Positions 19,185 through 27,594 of a DNA stretch of 64,000 nucleotides are shown piece after piece. Origin of the DNA: Natronosalvus vescus. GTDB lineage: Archaea > Halobacteriota > Halobacteria > Halobacteriales > Natrialbaceae. A program made the position numbers and the translations under genes. A model generated the notes under the pieces. It ran no database searches and had not been told where the DNA came from. It was given only the letters and a program-made list of their open reading frames with translations. Each line of letters opens with the position of its first letter. Within the stretch, counting starts at the first letter, position 1. Location of the stretch: the NCBI RefSeq assembly GCF_023973145.1, contig NZ_CP099546.1, positions 3,596,001 through 3,660,000 on the forward strand. Reading direction: 5' to 3'.

Positions 19185-20497
19185 TTGTGTTCACCTCCAG
19201 TGTCGCTGTGCTGTGGTCGATCGAGCGGAACAGCCGCCGCTGACTCGGTTCTGTGGCCGAGAACGCCCTGTGGTCGCCGTTGCATGAGGACGATCAGGAC
19301 GATACCCAGCAGGATGAACCGGAACGAGGATATGTTGTCGAAGAGGTACGCGAGCAACGGTGCGAAGTTGAACACCAGCAGTGGTTCAACCGCGCCCGCA
19401 AACGTCGCGGGGGCGCTCCCGAGATCAGCCACGTTGGAAACGATGTTCCCGAACGTCCGGGGACCTTCGAACAGCAGTCCGACGAAGAGAATCGATCCCA
19501 CGATACTCCCCGTATTCGACCCCGAACCGCCGATGATGAGGGCGATGAACACGTAAAACGTGATGATCGGTCTGAACGAATCGGGGCTGACGTAGCCCTG
19601 TGAACCCTGCCAGAGGATTCCACCGAGCCCCATCAACGCACACCCGAGCATGAAGACCTTGATTTTGAACCATCGGGTATCCTTCCCAAGTGACTGGGCG
19701 ACGAGTTCGTCTTCACGAATAGCCTTCAACACGCGGCCGAACGGCGAGTTCCCGACCCGAGTGACCAGCCAGTAGACGGCGATAAGGAAGCCGACCATGA
19801 CGAGTACCCAGGCCAAGCGCCTGATATGGATGAGTGGAATTATTGGCTCTAACACGTTGACGAGCACCTGATCCTGGTGAAAAAGGGCGTTGGTCGGTCT
19901 CGTTGGGAGGTCGATACCACTGCCACCGCCGGTACCGAATCCAAACACCGACATCGTCCAGTTCGAGAGCCCGTTAGCGTTGGCAGTGAGTCGGATAATC
20001 TCCGAAAGACCGAGCGTGACGATAGCGAGATAGTCCGCCCGAAGCTTGAGTGCGGGTACGGCCGCGATCAAGCCAACCAGGGAAGCAGCGATCATCCCGC
20101 CAACGACGCCGACGATCAACGGCAGACCCAGCCCCATTCCCGAGATGGCATCAGTGGGCGTCGAAAGCAGTGCCATCGTGTAGACACCGACGGCCATGAA
20201 CCCCGCGACACCGATGTTGAACAGTCCCGTGTAGCCCCAGTGGAGGTTCAACCCCAACGTCAACACGGCGTACGCCGCAAAGAGAAACGTGAGGCTTATC
20301 CAGGTAGATCTGAGTGCGCCAAAACCACCACCCCCCGCGAACGTGAACACGGCGAAGAGGGCGTACATTGCCAGGAGCGTGGCCATGACGATTCGGAAGT
20401 CGGTAGCCGCGATTCCATCGAGCAGGTAGGCCTTGAGGTCTGCAGGGCCATCAGCACCCGACCCTGATTCGGGAGGGGCTTCGGTTTCGGTGCTCAT
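19181..20497 (-). CDS. livM: Branched-chain amino acid ABC transporter permease, LivM type
   Basis: A 438-residue permease with about ten hydrophobic helices. It has an extra-long acidic N-terminus (TETEAPPESGSGADGPADL), the characteristic NLHWGYTGLFNIGVAGFMA segment, the GRVLKAIREDELVAQSLGKD cytoplasmic loop that contacts LivG/LivF, and GGSGSNTGSIVGSILF near the end. Its C-terminal tail is polar. Coupled by 4-base overlaps to livH upstream and livG downstream. Confidence 0.92.
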   Translation of the reverse strand: MSTETEAPPESGSGADGPADLKAYLLDGIAATDFRIVMATLLAMYALFAVFTFAGGGGFGALRSTWISLTFLFAAYAVLTLGLNLHWGYTGLFNIGVAGFMAVGVYTMALLSTPTDAISGMGLGLPLIVGVVGGMIAASLVGLIAAVPALKLRADYLAIVTLGLSEIIRLTANANGLSNWTMSVFGFGTGGGSGIDLPTRPTNALFHQDQVLVNVLEPIIPLIHIRRLAWVLVMVGFLIAVYWLVTRVGNSPFGRVLKAIREDELVAQSLGKDTRWFKIKVFMLGCALMGLGGILWQGSQGYVSPDSFRPIITFYVFIALIIGGSGSNTGSIVGSILFVGLLFEGPRTFGNIVSNVADLGSAPATFAGAVEPLLVFNFAPLLAYLFDNISSFRFILLGIVLIVLMQRRPQGVLGHRTESAAAVPLDRPQHSDTGGEHK

Positions 20498-21624
20498 GCG
20501 GTTTCCACCCCGCTGAAGATACCCTGGGGACGGTACAGCAAGACGAGGATCATGATGACGAACGCCGCCGCGGCGTTGAAGTCAGACGAGATCCAGATCA
20601 ACGACACCTCGTGGACGAGTCCGATGACGAATCCACCGGCAATCGCGCCGTAAATCGAACCGATGCCGCCGAGGATTACGGCCGCGAAGATGAAAAGCAA
20701 CAGGAACCAGCCCAGGTTGAACTCGATCGTGCCCCGCTCGAGGACGTAGAGGTAGCCGGCGATTCCAGCGAGTGCACCGCCGATGACCCAGGTGGCTGTG
20801 ACGACTCGTTCGGTCGGAATCCCCGTTACGAGCGCGAGATCCTTGTTGTCTGCCATCGCCCGCATTGCCTTCCCGAGTTTTGTTCGCTGGAGCATGAAGT
20901 GCATCCCGAGCATTAGTCCAACGGCGATGACAACCAGTGAAAGTTCGTGAAGATCGACCGACATTCCGAGAATATTCGTGCTGGTACCCTCTGTTGCCGT
21001 CACGCCACGGGTTGGGCTCCCGTACACGAGCTGGATCACGTATCGGAGCGCAAGTGCTGCACCGATACTGGCGATCAATAGTGGAATACCTCCGCGACCC
21101 CGCATCGGCTTGTAGACGAGCCGATCGATGGCGACGGTCACGAGGATCGTCGCGATTGCAGCGACGATCACCCCGAGCAGGATTCCGACCGGTGCGTGCA
21201 TGATCGAGGCGCCAATTTCGTTGGTGCTGGCACCACTAACGGGGCGAACGAGCAGGAGGTACCCCGTGTCAGCAACACCCCAGCCAGCGATCAATAGTGT
21301 CACACCCCAGCCGGTGAACGCGCCTGTCGTCACCAGATCGCCGTGTGAAAAGTTTGCGAAGTTCAAAATGCTGTATGTCATCGAGAGGCCGATTCCGGCG
21401 AGGCCGAAAATGAGGCCGACGACGATACCGTTCCAGACGAGCCCCCCGAAGCGCCCCACAGAGAGCGATCCGCCGAACGACTGGCCACCGGCCAGCGCAA
21501 TTTCGACCCCTGCTAACCGCGCGATCAGATCGAGCACCAGTGCCACGGCCACAACCACCGCCACGAACAAGAACGGTTGCTCGCGTATGCGGGTTCCCCA
21601 TGCGATTGCGTCTGATTGTCCCAT
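20494..21624 (-). CDS. livH: Branched-chain amino acid ABC transporter permease, LivH type
   Basis: A 376-residue permease and the first gene of the livHMGF unit. It contains the LivH landmarks GLAGIGLSMTYSILNFANFSHGDL and, towards the end, LGGIGSIYGAIAGGFVIG. The start is taken as the ATG at 21624 (MGQSDAIAWG); a reading from 21705 would run through the promoter region. TATAAATA at 21659-21666 lies where a transcript with an 11-base leader would be initiated. Confidence 0.9.
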   Translation of the reverse strand: MGQSDAIAWGTRIREQPFLFVAVVVAVALVLDLIARLAGVEIALAGGQSFGGSLSVGRFGGLVWNGIVVGLIFGLAGIGLSMTYSILNFANFSHGDLVTTGAFTGWGVTLLIAGWGVADTGYLLLVRPVSGASTNEIGASIMHAPVGILLGVIVAAIATILVTVAIDRLVYKPMRGRGGIPLLIASIGAALALRYVIQLVYGSPTRGVTATEGTSTNILGMSVDLHELSLVVIAVGLMLGMHFMLQRTKLGKAMRAMADNKDLALVTGIPTERVVTATWVIGGALAGIAGYLYVLERGTIEFNLGWFLLLFIFAAVILGGIGSIYGAIAGGFVIGLVHEVSLIWISSDFNAAAAFVIMILVLLYRPQGIFSGVETA

Positions 21625-21968
21625 GTGTGAAGCTATCACGTAACCAAGCGCGTGCTGGTATAAATAACTCTTCGGTCTCAGACGGATGAACAAACCCGGA
21701 ACCACCAGATGTCGGTCGGTTTGCTATCAATTCAGTAAGAGAATTAAGCCAAGTGATCTCGCTGTGTCGGTGCAATCGACGACGGATCTGGCACCGATAG
21801 GCGATAGGTGCGTAGAGTGACAGATCGTGTCTCCCTCGAGTGCATTCGTTCGATTGCGTAGCACGAGTCCTCACGGGCCGGGCCATTCGATGAATGCAAT
21901 TTCAAGGGGATGAAGATTCTCGCCGCTGACGGCTCGAACGTGCCGAATTAGGCTTCCCCGTACGTAGC
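21625..21968. other. Gene-free spacer between livH and the short-chain dehydrogenase
   Basis: 344 bases. The left end holds the livH promoter (TATAAATA at 21659-21666). The right end has a near-copy of the last codons of the dehydrogenase (21943-21960). I see no gene or RNA in the middle; reading frames there lack haloarchaeal codon bias. Confidence 0.5.
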
Positions 21969-22682
21969 CTATGCCTCACCGTACACCGGGACGGCTGCAC
22001 CGCTCGTCACGCTTGCACCGCCACTACACAGGAAAGCCATTACGTCCGCGATGTCGGCCGGATCGACCCACGAGTCTTGGTCGGCGTCGGGCATCATCTC
22101 CCGGTTCATCGGCGTGTCGATCACGCTCGGCATCACACAGTTGGCTCGAACAGTCCCCAGATTTTCCTCGGCCAACGTCTCCGTTAGGATTCGGATTCCG
22201 GCTTTCGTGATCCGGTACGGGCCGTCGCCGGTACCTCCTTCGAGCCCAGAACGAGCGCTGACGCTCACGATTGCGCCCTCGGTCTCCTGGAGGTGCGGAA
22301 TAACGTGTTTCGACGTCAGAAATGCCGTCTTGAGGTTGACGTCGAGTAGAAAATCGAACTCCTCGAGGTCGGTGTCCTCGACGTGACTGCCGCCGCGCCA
22401 CGTGCCGGCGATGTTCAGCAGGTGGTCGATGCGACCGTGATCGTCGACGATGGACTCGACGAGGTCCTCGACGGCGGACTCTTCGGTCAGATCGGCCTGG
22501 TAGAAGTGGGAAGGTGGTTCGGACTCGAGTTGGGTCTCGTCCTCCTCGGGGGTGCGAACGTCGACGGCGCAGACGGTTGCACCAGTCTCGTGAAAGCGGT
22601 CGACGGCGGCAGCACCCAGCGCGCCGCTCGCACCGGTTACGACGGCGACGGTTCCCTCGAAATCGATCGTTGGGGCGGACAT
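21969..22682 (-). CDS. Short-chain dehydrogenase/reductase
   Basis: A 237-residue NAD(P)-dependent Rossmann oxidoreductase. The cofactor loop is TGASGALG (16-23), with Asp41 after the second strand (AVDV), which suggests NAD preference. NIAG is at 90-93, the catalytic Ser is probably Ser142 in SVSARSG, and Tyr156 and Lys160 are in YRITK. The C-terminus is GAAVPVYGEA. The ATG at 22682 fits the family start; the same frame is open further upstream but in sequence antisense to the glycerophosphodiesterase. The substrate is unknown. Confidence 0.88.
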   Translation of the reverse strand: MSAPTIDFEGTVAVVTGASGALGAAAVDRFHETGATVCAVDVRTPEEDETQLESEPPSHFYQADLTEESAVEDLVESIVDDHGRIDHLLNIAGTWRGGSHVEDTDLEEFDFLLDVNLKTAFLTSKHVIPHLQETEGAIVSVSARSGLEGGTGDGPYRITKAGIRILTETLAEENLGTVRANCVMPSVIDTPMNREMMPDADQDSWVDPADIADVMAFLCSGGASVTSGAAVPVYGEA

Positions 22683-22894
22683 GGGTGGATACTCATCGTC
22701 CAGGGGAATCAAATTGCGGGTCTCTGGTCGGCTGGTCTCGTCGTTTCGACGTTGCGTGAGGAGTGACGTAACCCACTCGAGCGACGGGAACCGTCGGTGT
22801 CGCCGTAATAAGTCATCCGATTCGAACGGAAAGGCGGCACTACTACGGCGCGCTCCCCGTCGCCAGGTTCTCGAAACCGGGCGATCGGACAAGC

Positions 22895-22901
22895 TTTCAA
22901 G
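22895..22901 (+). promoter_or_regulatory. TTTCAAG promoter element
   Basis: TTTCAAG with its centre 29 bases before the ATG at 22927. Related elements sit at the same distance before the mutase gene (50406) and the second aldo/keto reductase (52214). Probably a degenerate TATA box for a leaderless mRNA. Confidence 0.4.
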
Positions 22902-22926
22902 CCACCTCGCGGTGTACCCCCGACGA

Positions 22927-23592
22927 ATGCGACTGATCGCCCACCGCGGATTCGCCGCCACGGCTCCCGAAAACACGATCGGTGCTCTCAAGGCGGCTGC
23001 CGAGTACGCCGACGCTGTCGAGTTCGACGTCCGTCGCTGTGGCTCCGGCGAACTGGTCGTCTTCCACGACGAAACACTCGAGCGAGTCACCGATGGGACT
23101 GGTGCCATCGCCGACACGCCGCTCGAGGAACTCCAGCAACTGACAGTCCTCGACTCAGGAGAGCCGATTCCGACGCTGGAGGCCGTCCTCGAGGCGCTCC
23201 CGCTGTCGGTCGAGGTAAACCTCGAGATGAAAGCCCTCGGTATTGCCGAGGACGTTCTCGAGGCGCTCGAAGCGACTGGGATCGAAAACCGTGTGGTGAC
23301 CACGTCGTTTCTGACGCCGGAACTCCGCCGTCTTCGTGAACTCGAACCGAGCCAGCCCACGGGACTGTTGGTCAGCCGGCGGCTCGTCCACCCGGTGACG
23401 ACCGCGGTCGAACTCAACTGCGACGTGATCGGCGCGAACTACTGGCGGTGTCTGAGTACGACGCTGGTGGCACGAGCGAAAACCGTCGACCTCGAGGTAC
23501 ACGCGTGGTCGATCGAACGGCCGATCGTCGCACGCTTACTGGGCTATCGCGGCGTCGACTGTATCTCGGCGGATCGGCCGTTGTCAGTGTGA
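22927..23592 (+). CDS. Glycerophosphodiester phosphodiesterase
   Basis: A 221-residue TIM-barrel hydrolase that releases glycerol-phosphate from glycerophosphodiesters. Family residues are visible: His6-Arg7 and Glu in AHRGFAATAPENT, the Glu/Asp pair in AVEFDVRRC, His in VFHDETLERVTDGTG and Glu in VNLEMK. No signal sequence, so cytoplasmic. The ATG at 22927 opens exactly at the family N-terminus. The 3' end overlaps the convergent HEAT-like gene by 9 bases. Confidence 0.92.
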   Translation: MRLIAHRGFAATAPENTIGALKAAAEYADAVEFDVRRCGSGELVVFHDETLERVTDGTGAIADTPLEELQQLTVLDSGEPIPTLEAVLEALPLSVEVNLEMKALGIAEDVLEALEATGIENRVVTTSFLTPELRRLRELEPSQPTGLLVSRRLVHPVTTAVELNCDVIGANYWRCLSTTLVARAKTVDLEVHAWSIERPIVARLLGYRGVDCISADRPLSV

Positions 23593-24120
23593 GGTCGATT
23601 CGGAAACGGCGTCAGTCGCCGGTCGCTGTTCCCCTTCTTCTCCAGTGTCGTCCGTGAGGGGCCACCGTTGCTCGGTCGTAGTCTCGATATCGGCCTCCTG
23701 CAGCGTCTCGAGGTGTTCAGCGACGACCCTGGGACGATGATCGGAGACCCGTTCCAGACACATCAGCAACGAGTCGGTCGTCTCCGTGGTGGATGTCGAT
23801 TCGGTTGCCAGATACGAGACGATGGCCGGCACCGAGGGTGCAACGTCACCGGCCGATTCGGTGGCCAGTCGCTCGAGGCAGTAGGCGACGTCCGTTTGCA
23901 CGTCTGTACTCGATGCGGGGTCCGTCAGAATTGCCCGTAACTTCGGCACCGTCGGGAGACACCGCTTGGGGTGTTCGTCGACCGTTTGTCGGATCGTCTC
24001 GACGGCCCCCGTCCGTGCCGCCTCATCCTCGCCGTTCAATCCGGCTAGCGCCCGACCGAGATCGAACGCTGGTGATTCATCTGTGCGTTCCCCGGTTGCG
24101 TGTCCTCCCTCCCCCTCCAT
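23584..24120 (-). CDS. HEAT-repeat-like helical protein
   Basis: A 178-residue acidic protein. Residues 25-140 form about three helical pairs of HEAT/armadillo character (ALAGLNGEDEAARTGAVETI, HPKRCLPTVPKLRAIL, VQTDVAYCLERLATES). Both ends are low-complexity and polar. Such small haloarchaeal HEAT proteins are usually of unknown function and may mediate protein contacts. It is a single gene, convergent with the glycerophosphodiesterase. Confidence 0.65.
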   Translation of the reverse strand: MEGEGGHATGERTDESPAFDLGRALAGLNGEDEAARTGAVETIRQTVDEHPKRCLPTVPKLRAILTDPASSTDVQTDVAYCLERLATESAGDVAPSVPAIVSYLATESTSTTETTDSLLMCLERVSDHRPRVVAEHLETLQEADIETTTEQRWPLTDDTGEEGEQRPATDAVSESTSH

Positions 24121-24304
24121 ACACGACTGTAGGTTCTAGAACGAGGGCATAAGCATTGTGGCCAGGCGCGGCTCTTATCATCCCGTTTGCTGGTTGTGGC
24201 CGCCAGCACCACACACAGGGAAAGCGCCGAAAATGAGTCACTCGAGGGGTGATCACACGGGTGGTGATCGTGATCGAGACTGAGTTGCAGCCGCAGTCAC
24301 AGTT

Positions 24305-25969
24305 TCAGTCAGCGGCCGGACTGACACGTTCCACACTATCCGCCGGAATCGTGCCGTCGTCGTTCCAGCCACGGGCGTCGTAGTACTCCTGGACGGCCTG
24401 TTCGAGATCCGGCAGTTCGTAGGGCGTCCAGTCGTCCTCGACGTCGAAGCCTCGCTCGTTGTTGAAGTGACGTTCGCGTTCGACGGTCGCCGCGCCGACC
24501 GCCAGCAAGTCGTCGAAGTCGGCATCGAAAAGTTCCTCGAGGCGCTCGTCAGTGACGTAGTCCCCGCCGAACGCACAGACCACACCGGAGTCTCGGAACC
24601 CGTTTCGGTTTTCCTGTTCGACGAGCGTCTCCGCTTTGCCGAGGGTACCCTCGGGGTCGAGTTCGCCGCTGTACTCGAGGCCGAGCATCCCGGCGTACAT
24701 GTGATCGGCACCGCGGTTGGCGACTGCGTAGGACAGCCCCTGCCCGTGGAGCACCCGGCCGTCGTGGGCGGCGAACTCCATCCCCTTGACGGTGTAGTCC
24801 TCGACGCCGAGGGCGTCGTGACAGCGGTGAACCCCCTCGGCGAGCGTGTCACCGATGCCGTCGCGGTAGGCGATTTGCTCGGTTACCTCGTGGGCGAGAT
24901 CAGCGTCACCGAACGCGTCCTCGCTCTTGAGGTAGGCCGCGACGGTGACGCCGCCCGAGATGGTGTCCATCCCCAGCGTGTCACACAGTTCATTGCTTTG
25001 CATCACGTCGACGATATTGCCAACGCCCTGCATGGAGCCACAGGCGTAAACGGTCTCGAATTCCGGCCCTTCAGTCTCGAGACCCGTCTCCTCGTCTCGA
25101 GTGGGGAGTTTGCACGCGTACGCGCAGGCCGAACAGGCTCCGCGTTTGTACTTCTTCTCCTCGACGGCGTTGCCCCCGATGTCGGCGGCGTGTTCGAACT
25201 CGTAGTCCTCGAAGTACCGCGTCGGCAGGGAGAAGTTGTCGTTGATGAACTCCGTGCCGCCGGTCGTCCCCTGGCGTTTCATCCGGTCGTCGGATTCGGC
25301 GGCCTCCTGGTGGACGTCCATCTGGACGGCCGGAAACTCCACAGTAGGTGCCGATTCGCCCTCGAACGTGACGCACTTGACGTTCTTCGAGCCGAGGACA
25401 GCACCTAACCCGCCACGGCCGAATGCCCGCGAGTCGAAGGTCATCACCGATGCAAAGCGTACGAGATTCTCGCCGGCCGGCCCGATCGCGATACAGTTCT
25501 CTGGGCCGAGATCACGCGTGCGCTCCATATAGTCGGACACCTCGGGAACGAGGGCGTTCTCGAGTTCCGGTACGGCTTCGAACTCGACGCCCGAATCGGT
25601 GACGTGGATGGCGAGCAACTCGTCGCTCTCGCCGACGACCTCGAGGACGCTAATCCCGGTTTCGGCAAAGTTTCGCGAGAGGTAGCCGCCGGCGTTGGTC
25701 GAAACCAGACCGTCGGTCAACGGCGAGAGTCCAGTCATGTTCATCCGTCCGGTGAATGACATCTGGCTCTGCTGGAGCGGTCCCGTCGAGAGGTACGCCC
25801 GGTTCTCCGGGCCAAAGGGGTCGGCGTCGAACGGAATTCGATCGTGGGCGAGGGCGGTGGCCGTTGCCCGCCCGCCGACGGTCGCCTCGAGAACGTCGTC
25901 GATGTCGATCCGGCTGGCGCTTCGGTCGCTCACGTCAACCGAAAGGAGTGGGCCCTGTGCGTGGCGCAT
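24305..25969 (-). CDS. Aldehyde ferredoxin oxidoreductase family protein (tungsten/molybdopterin)
   Basis: A 554-residue enzyme of the AOR family, which oxidises aldehydes to acids with ferredoxin using a tungsto- or molybdopterin. Landmarks: LSVDVSDRS at the N-terminus, LSTGPLQQSQMSFTGRMNM, a GRGGLGAVLGSKNVK loop and the iron-sulfur Cys run CSACAYACKLP, with the fourth Cys probably in SGVVCAFGGDY. I use the ATG at 25969 because it aligns with the normal AOR start; an upstream GTG at 26011 would add 14 residues. It lies 124 bases downstream of the AtoE transporter on the same strand, so aldehyde/acid metabolism is a plausible shared role. No ferredoxin gene is adjacent. Confidence 0.88.
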   Translation of the reverse strand: MRHAQGPLLSVDVSDRSASRIDIDDVLEATVGGRATATALAHDRIPFDADPFGPENRAYLSTGPLQQSQMSFTGRMNMTGLSPLTDGLVSTNAGGYLSRNFAETGISVLEVVGESDELLAIHVTDSGVEFEAVPELENALVPEVSDYMERTRDLGPENCIAIGPAGENLVRFASVMTFDSRAFGRGGLGAVLGSKNVKCVTFEGESAPTVEFPAVQMDVHQEAAESDDRMKRQGTTGGTEFINDNFSLPTRYFEDYEFEHAADIGGNAVEEKKYKRGACSACAYACKLPTRDEETGLETEGPEFETVYACGSMQGVGNIVDVMQSNELCDTLGMDTISGGVTVAAYLKSEDAFGDADLAHEVTEQIAYRDGIGDTLAEGVHRCHDALGVEDYTVKGMEFAAHDGRVLHGQGLSYAVANRGADHMYAGMLGLEYSGELDPEGTLGKAETLVEQENRNGFRDSGVVCAFGGDYVTDERLEELFDADFDDLLAVGAATVERERHFNNERGFDVEDDWTPYELPDLEQAVQEYYDARGWNDDGTIPADSVERVSPAAD

Positions 25970-26093
25970 ATCTGTGGGGTCGGACTCGAGTCTTCTTACT
26001 CTATCGGTCACGGAAGTTGCGAACTCGAGTGAACTGTCGTCTCGGATCAGCGCGGATCGAAAATGAATTGTCGATCAGTTCGGTGCCAGACCC

Positions 26094-27533
26094 TCAGTAC
26101 GGGATCAACACGAGAGCGAGCGCCAGGAACGGCGTGAGCAGGATCAACATCGCGATCGCGTACCCGAACATCTCACGCGCCTTGATTCCCGTTATGGCCA
26201 GCAATGGGAGCGCCCAGAACGGGTTGAGCAAGTTCGTGTGTGCGTCACCGACTGCGTAGGCGATGGTCGCCTGGCCGATTGGGACGCCGTGTCCATCGGC
26301 CGCTTCGATAACCGATGGGCCGAGGACGATCCACTCGCCACCACCGGAGGGAACGAACATGTTGACGATGCCGCCAGCCACCCACGCGATGATCGGGAAC
26401 GTTTCAGGCGTCGAAATTGCGAACAGCCCCTCGGCAATTGTCGACGAGAGGCCCGACGCATTCATCATCCCTTGGATACCCGCGAAGAACGGGAACAGGA
26501 GGATGATGCCCGCGGCAGCTTTTGCGGCTTCGCCGAATTTCTCGCGATAGTAGGCTGGGCGCATGAACACCAACAGTCCGGCGAACAGGAACGCGAAGTT
26601 CACGAGGTTCAGATTCCACGCGTCGAGGCCGTCATTGACGAGCAAGTAGACGACCATAGCGACGCCCGTCAATGCGATGAGGCCGCCGAGTATGCGGCTG
26701 TTGTCGATTTTTTCGGCCGGCGTATCGAAGGTCTCAGACCCGCCGTCGGGAACAGCCTCGCTGCCAGATCCGTCCTCGAACAGGTTCTCCTCGTCGACGA
26801 ACTCAGTAATCGGCCGCGTTCGGCCAGCCGTCGGTGCAAGCAGGTACAGGAAGATCGCCGCCACGACGATTGACGTGAGGGTCAACAGGATGGCGTAGCT
26901 ACTGAAGATCGTCTCGCTAGCAGGGATAACCCCGTCGACGACGCCTGCCTCGATGAACTCGTTCCCGGGTGTGTTGAGCATCAGGGGTGCGGACGCCGAC
27001 AGCCCCCAGTGCCAGGTCAGTCCCAGTCCCATGTAGCCCGCGACACACAACAGCGGGTAGTGCGCCGAAATACCGTTTCTATAGGCCGTCTTCCCCATCT
27101 CGCGGGCGAAGATCGCACCCAGGATTAGGCTGAATCCCCAGTGAATCCAGGCGACGGCCATCGAGAAGACGCCGACGAGGACGATCGCCTGCTTGCCGTC
27201 GTTCGGAAGCTCCGTCAATCGTTTGAGCAGGCCGTTTATTCGGGGATGGTACGCGAGGACGAACCCGGTCATCAGAATAAGCGTCATTTGCATTGCGAAC
27301 GCCAGGAACAGCCAGAAGCCGTCGAACCAGTACGTGGTCATCTCGACCGGCCCAGACCCCTCGAAGACGATCCCCGCGACGAACACGATGTACGAGAGGA
27401 TGATCGCGAACAGGAACGGACTCGGCATCCATCGTTCGACGACGTCGGCCAACCCCTTTCCGGCTCGTTCGAATATGCCCGGTGAGGGCACTTCGTTTCC
27501 TCCTCCACTGACGGCATTGTCTTGTGGTGCCAT
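26094..27533 (-). CDS. atoE: Short-chain fatty acid transporter, AtoE family
   Basis: A 479-residue membrane carrier with about 10-12 helices. Family features: the N-terminal VERWMPSPFLFAIILSYIVF, the AWIHWGFSLILGAIFARE segment, GLTWHWGLSASAPLMLNTPG and FVPSGGGEWIVLGPSV near the end. Homologues take up acetoacetate/short-chain fatty acids. The ATG at 27533 lies 28 bases from an outward-facing TATA-like box (27558-27564), so the message is probably leaderless. Neighbours (AOR, an acyl-CoA synthetase and an MFS carrier) fit organic-acid metabolism. Confidence 0.9.
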   Translation of the reverse strand: MAPQDNAVSGGGNEVPSPGIFERAGKGLADVVERWMPSPFLFAIILSYIVFVAGIVFEGSGPVEMTTYWFDGFWLFLAFAMQMTLILMTGFVLAYHPRINGLLKRLTELPNDGKQAIVLVGVFSMAVAWIHWGFSLILGAIFAREMGKTAYRNGISAHYPLLCVAGYMGLGLTWHWGLSASAPLMLNTPGNEFIEAGVVDGVIPASETIFSSYAILLTLTSIVVAAIFLYLLAPTAGRTRPITEFVDEENLFEDGSGSEAVPDGGSETFDTPAEKIDNSRILGGLIALTGVAMVVYLLVNDGLDAWNLNLVNFAFLFAGLLVFMRPAYYREKFGEAAKAAAGIILLFPFFAGIQGMMNASGLSSTIAEGLFAISTPETFPIIAWVAGGIVNMFVPSGGGEWIVLGPSVIEAADGHGVPIGQATIAYAVGDAHTNLLNPFWALPLLAITGIKAREMFGYAIAMLILLTPFLALALVLIPY

Positions 27534-27557
27534 ACCCCGTGGTATCGCCTAACTCTC

Positions 27558-27570
27558 TTAAATATTTATA
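27558..27570. promoter_or_regulatory. Overlapping back-to-back TATA boxes for atoE and the MFS gene
   Basis: CTTAAATATTTAT(A) spans 27558-27570. Read leftwards, ATTTAAG is centred 28 bases from the atoE ATG (27533). Read rightwards, TTTATA is centred 27-28 bases from the MFS GTG (27595). Both genes would then be leaderless and driven from a 13-base core. Confidence 0.6.
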
Positions 27571-27594
27571 TGAGTTCGTGAACAATCCATTTTA

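Noticed and set aside
21269-21886. Open frame overlapping livH and its upstream spacer on the minus strand
   Set aside because: Arg-rich, no motif, and it runs through the livH promoter and start.
22683-23417. Upstream extension of the short-chain dehydrogenase frame
   Set aside because: The extra residues are Ser/Arg-rich and antisense to the glycerophosphodiesterase; the Rossmann start at 22682 is complete.
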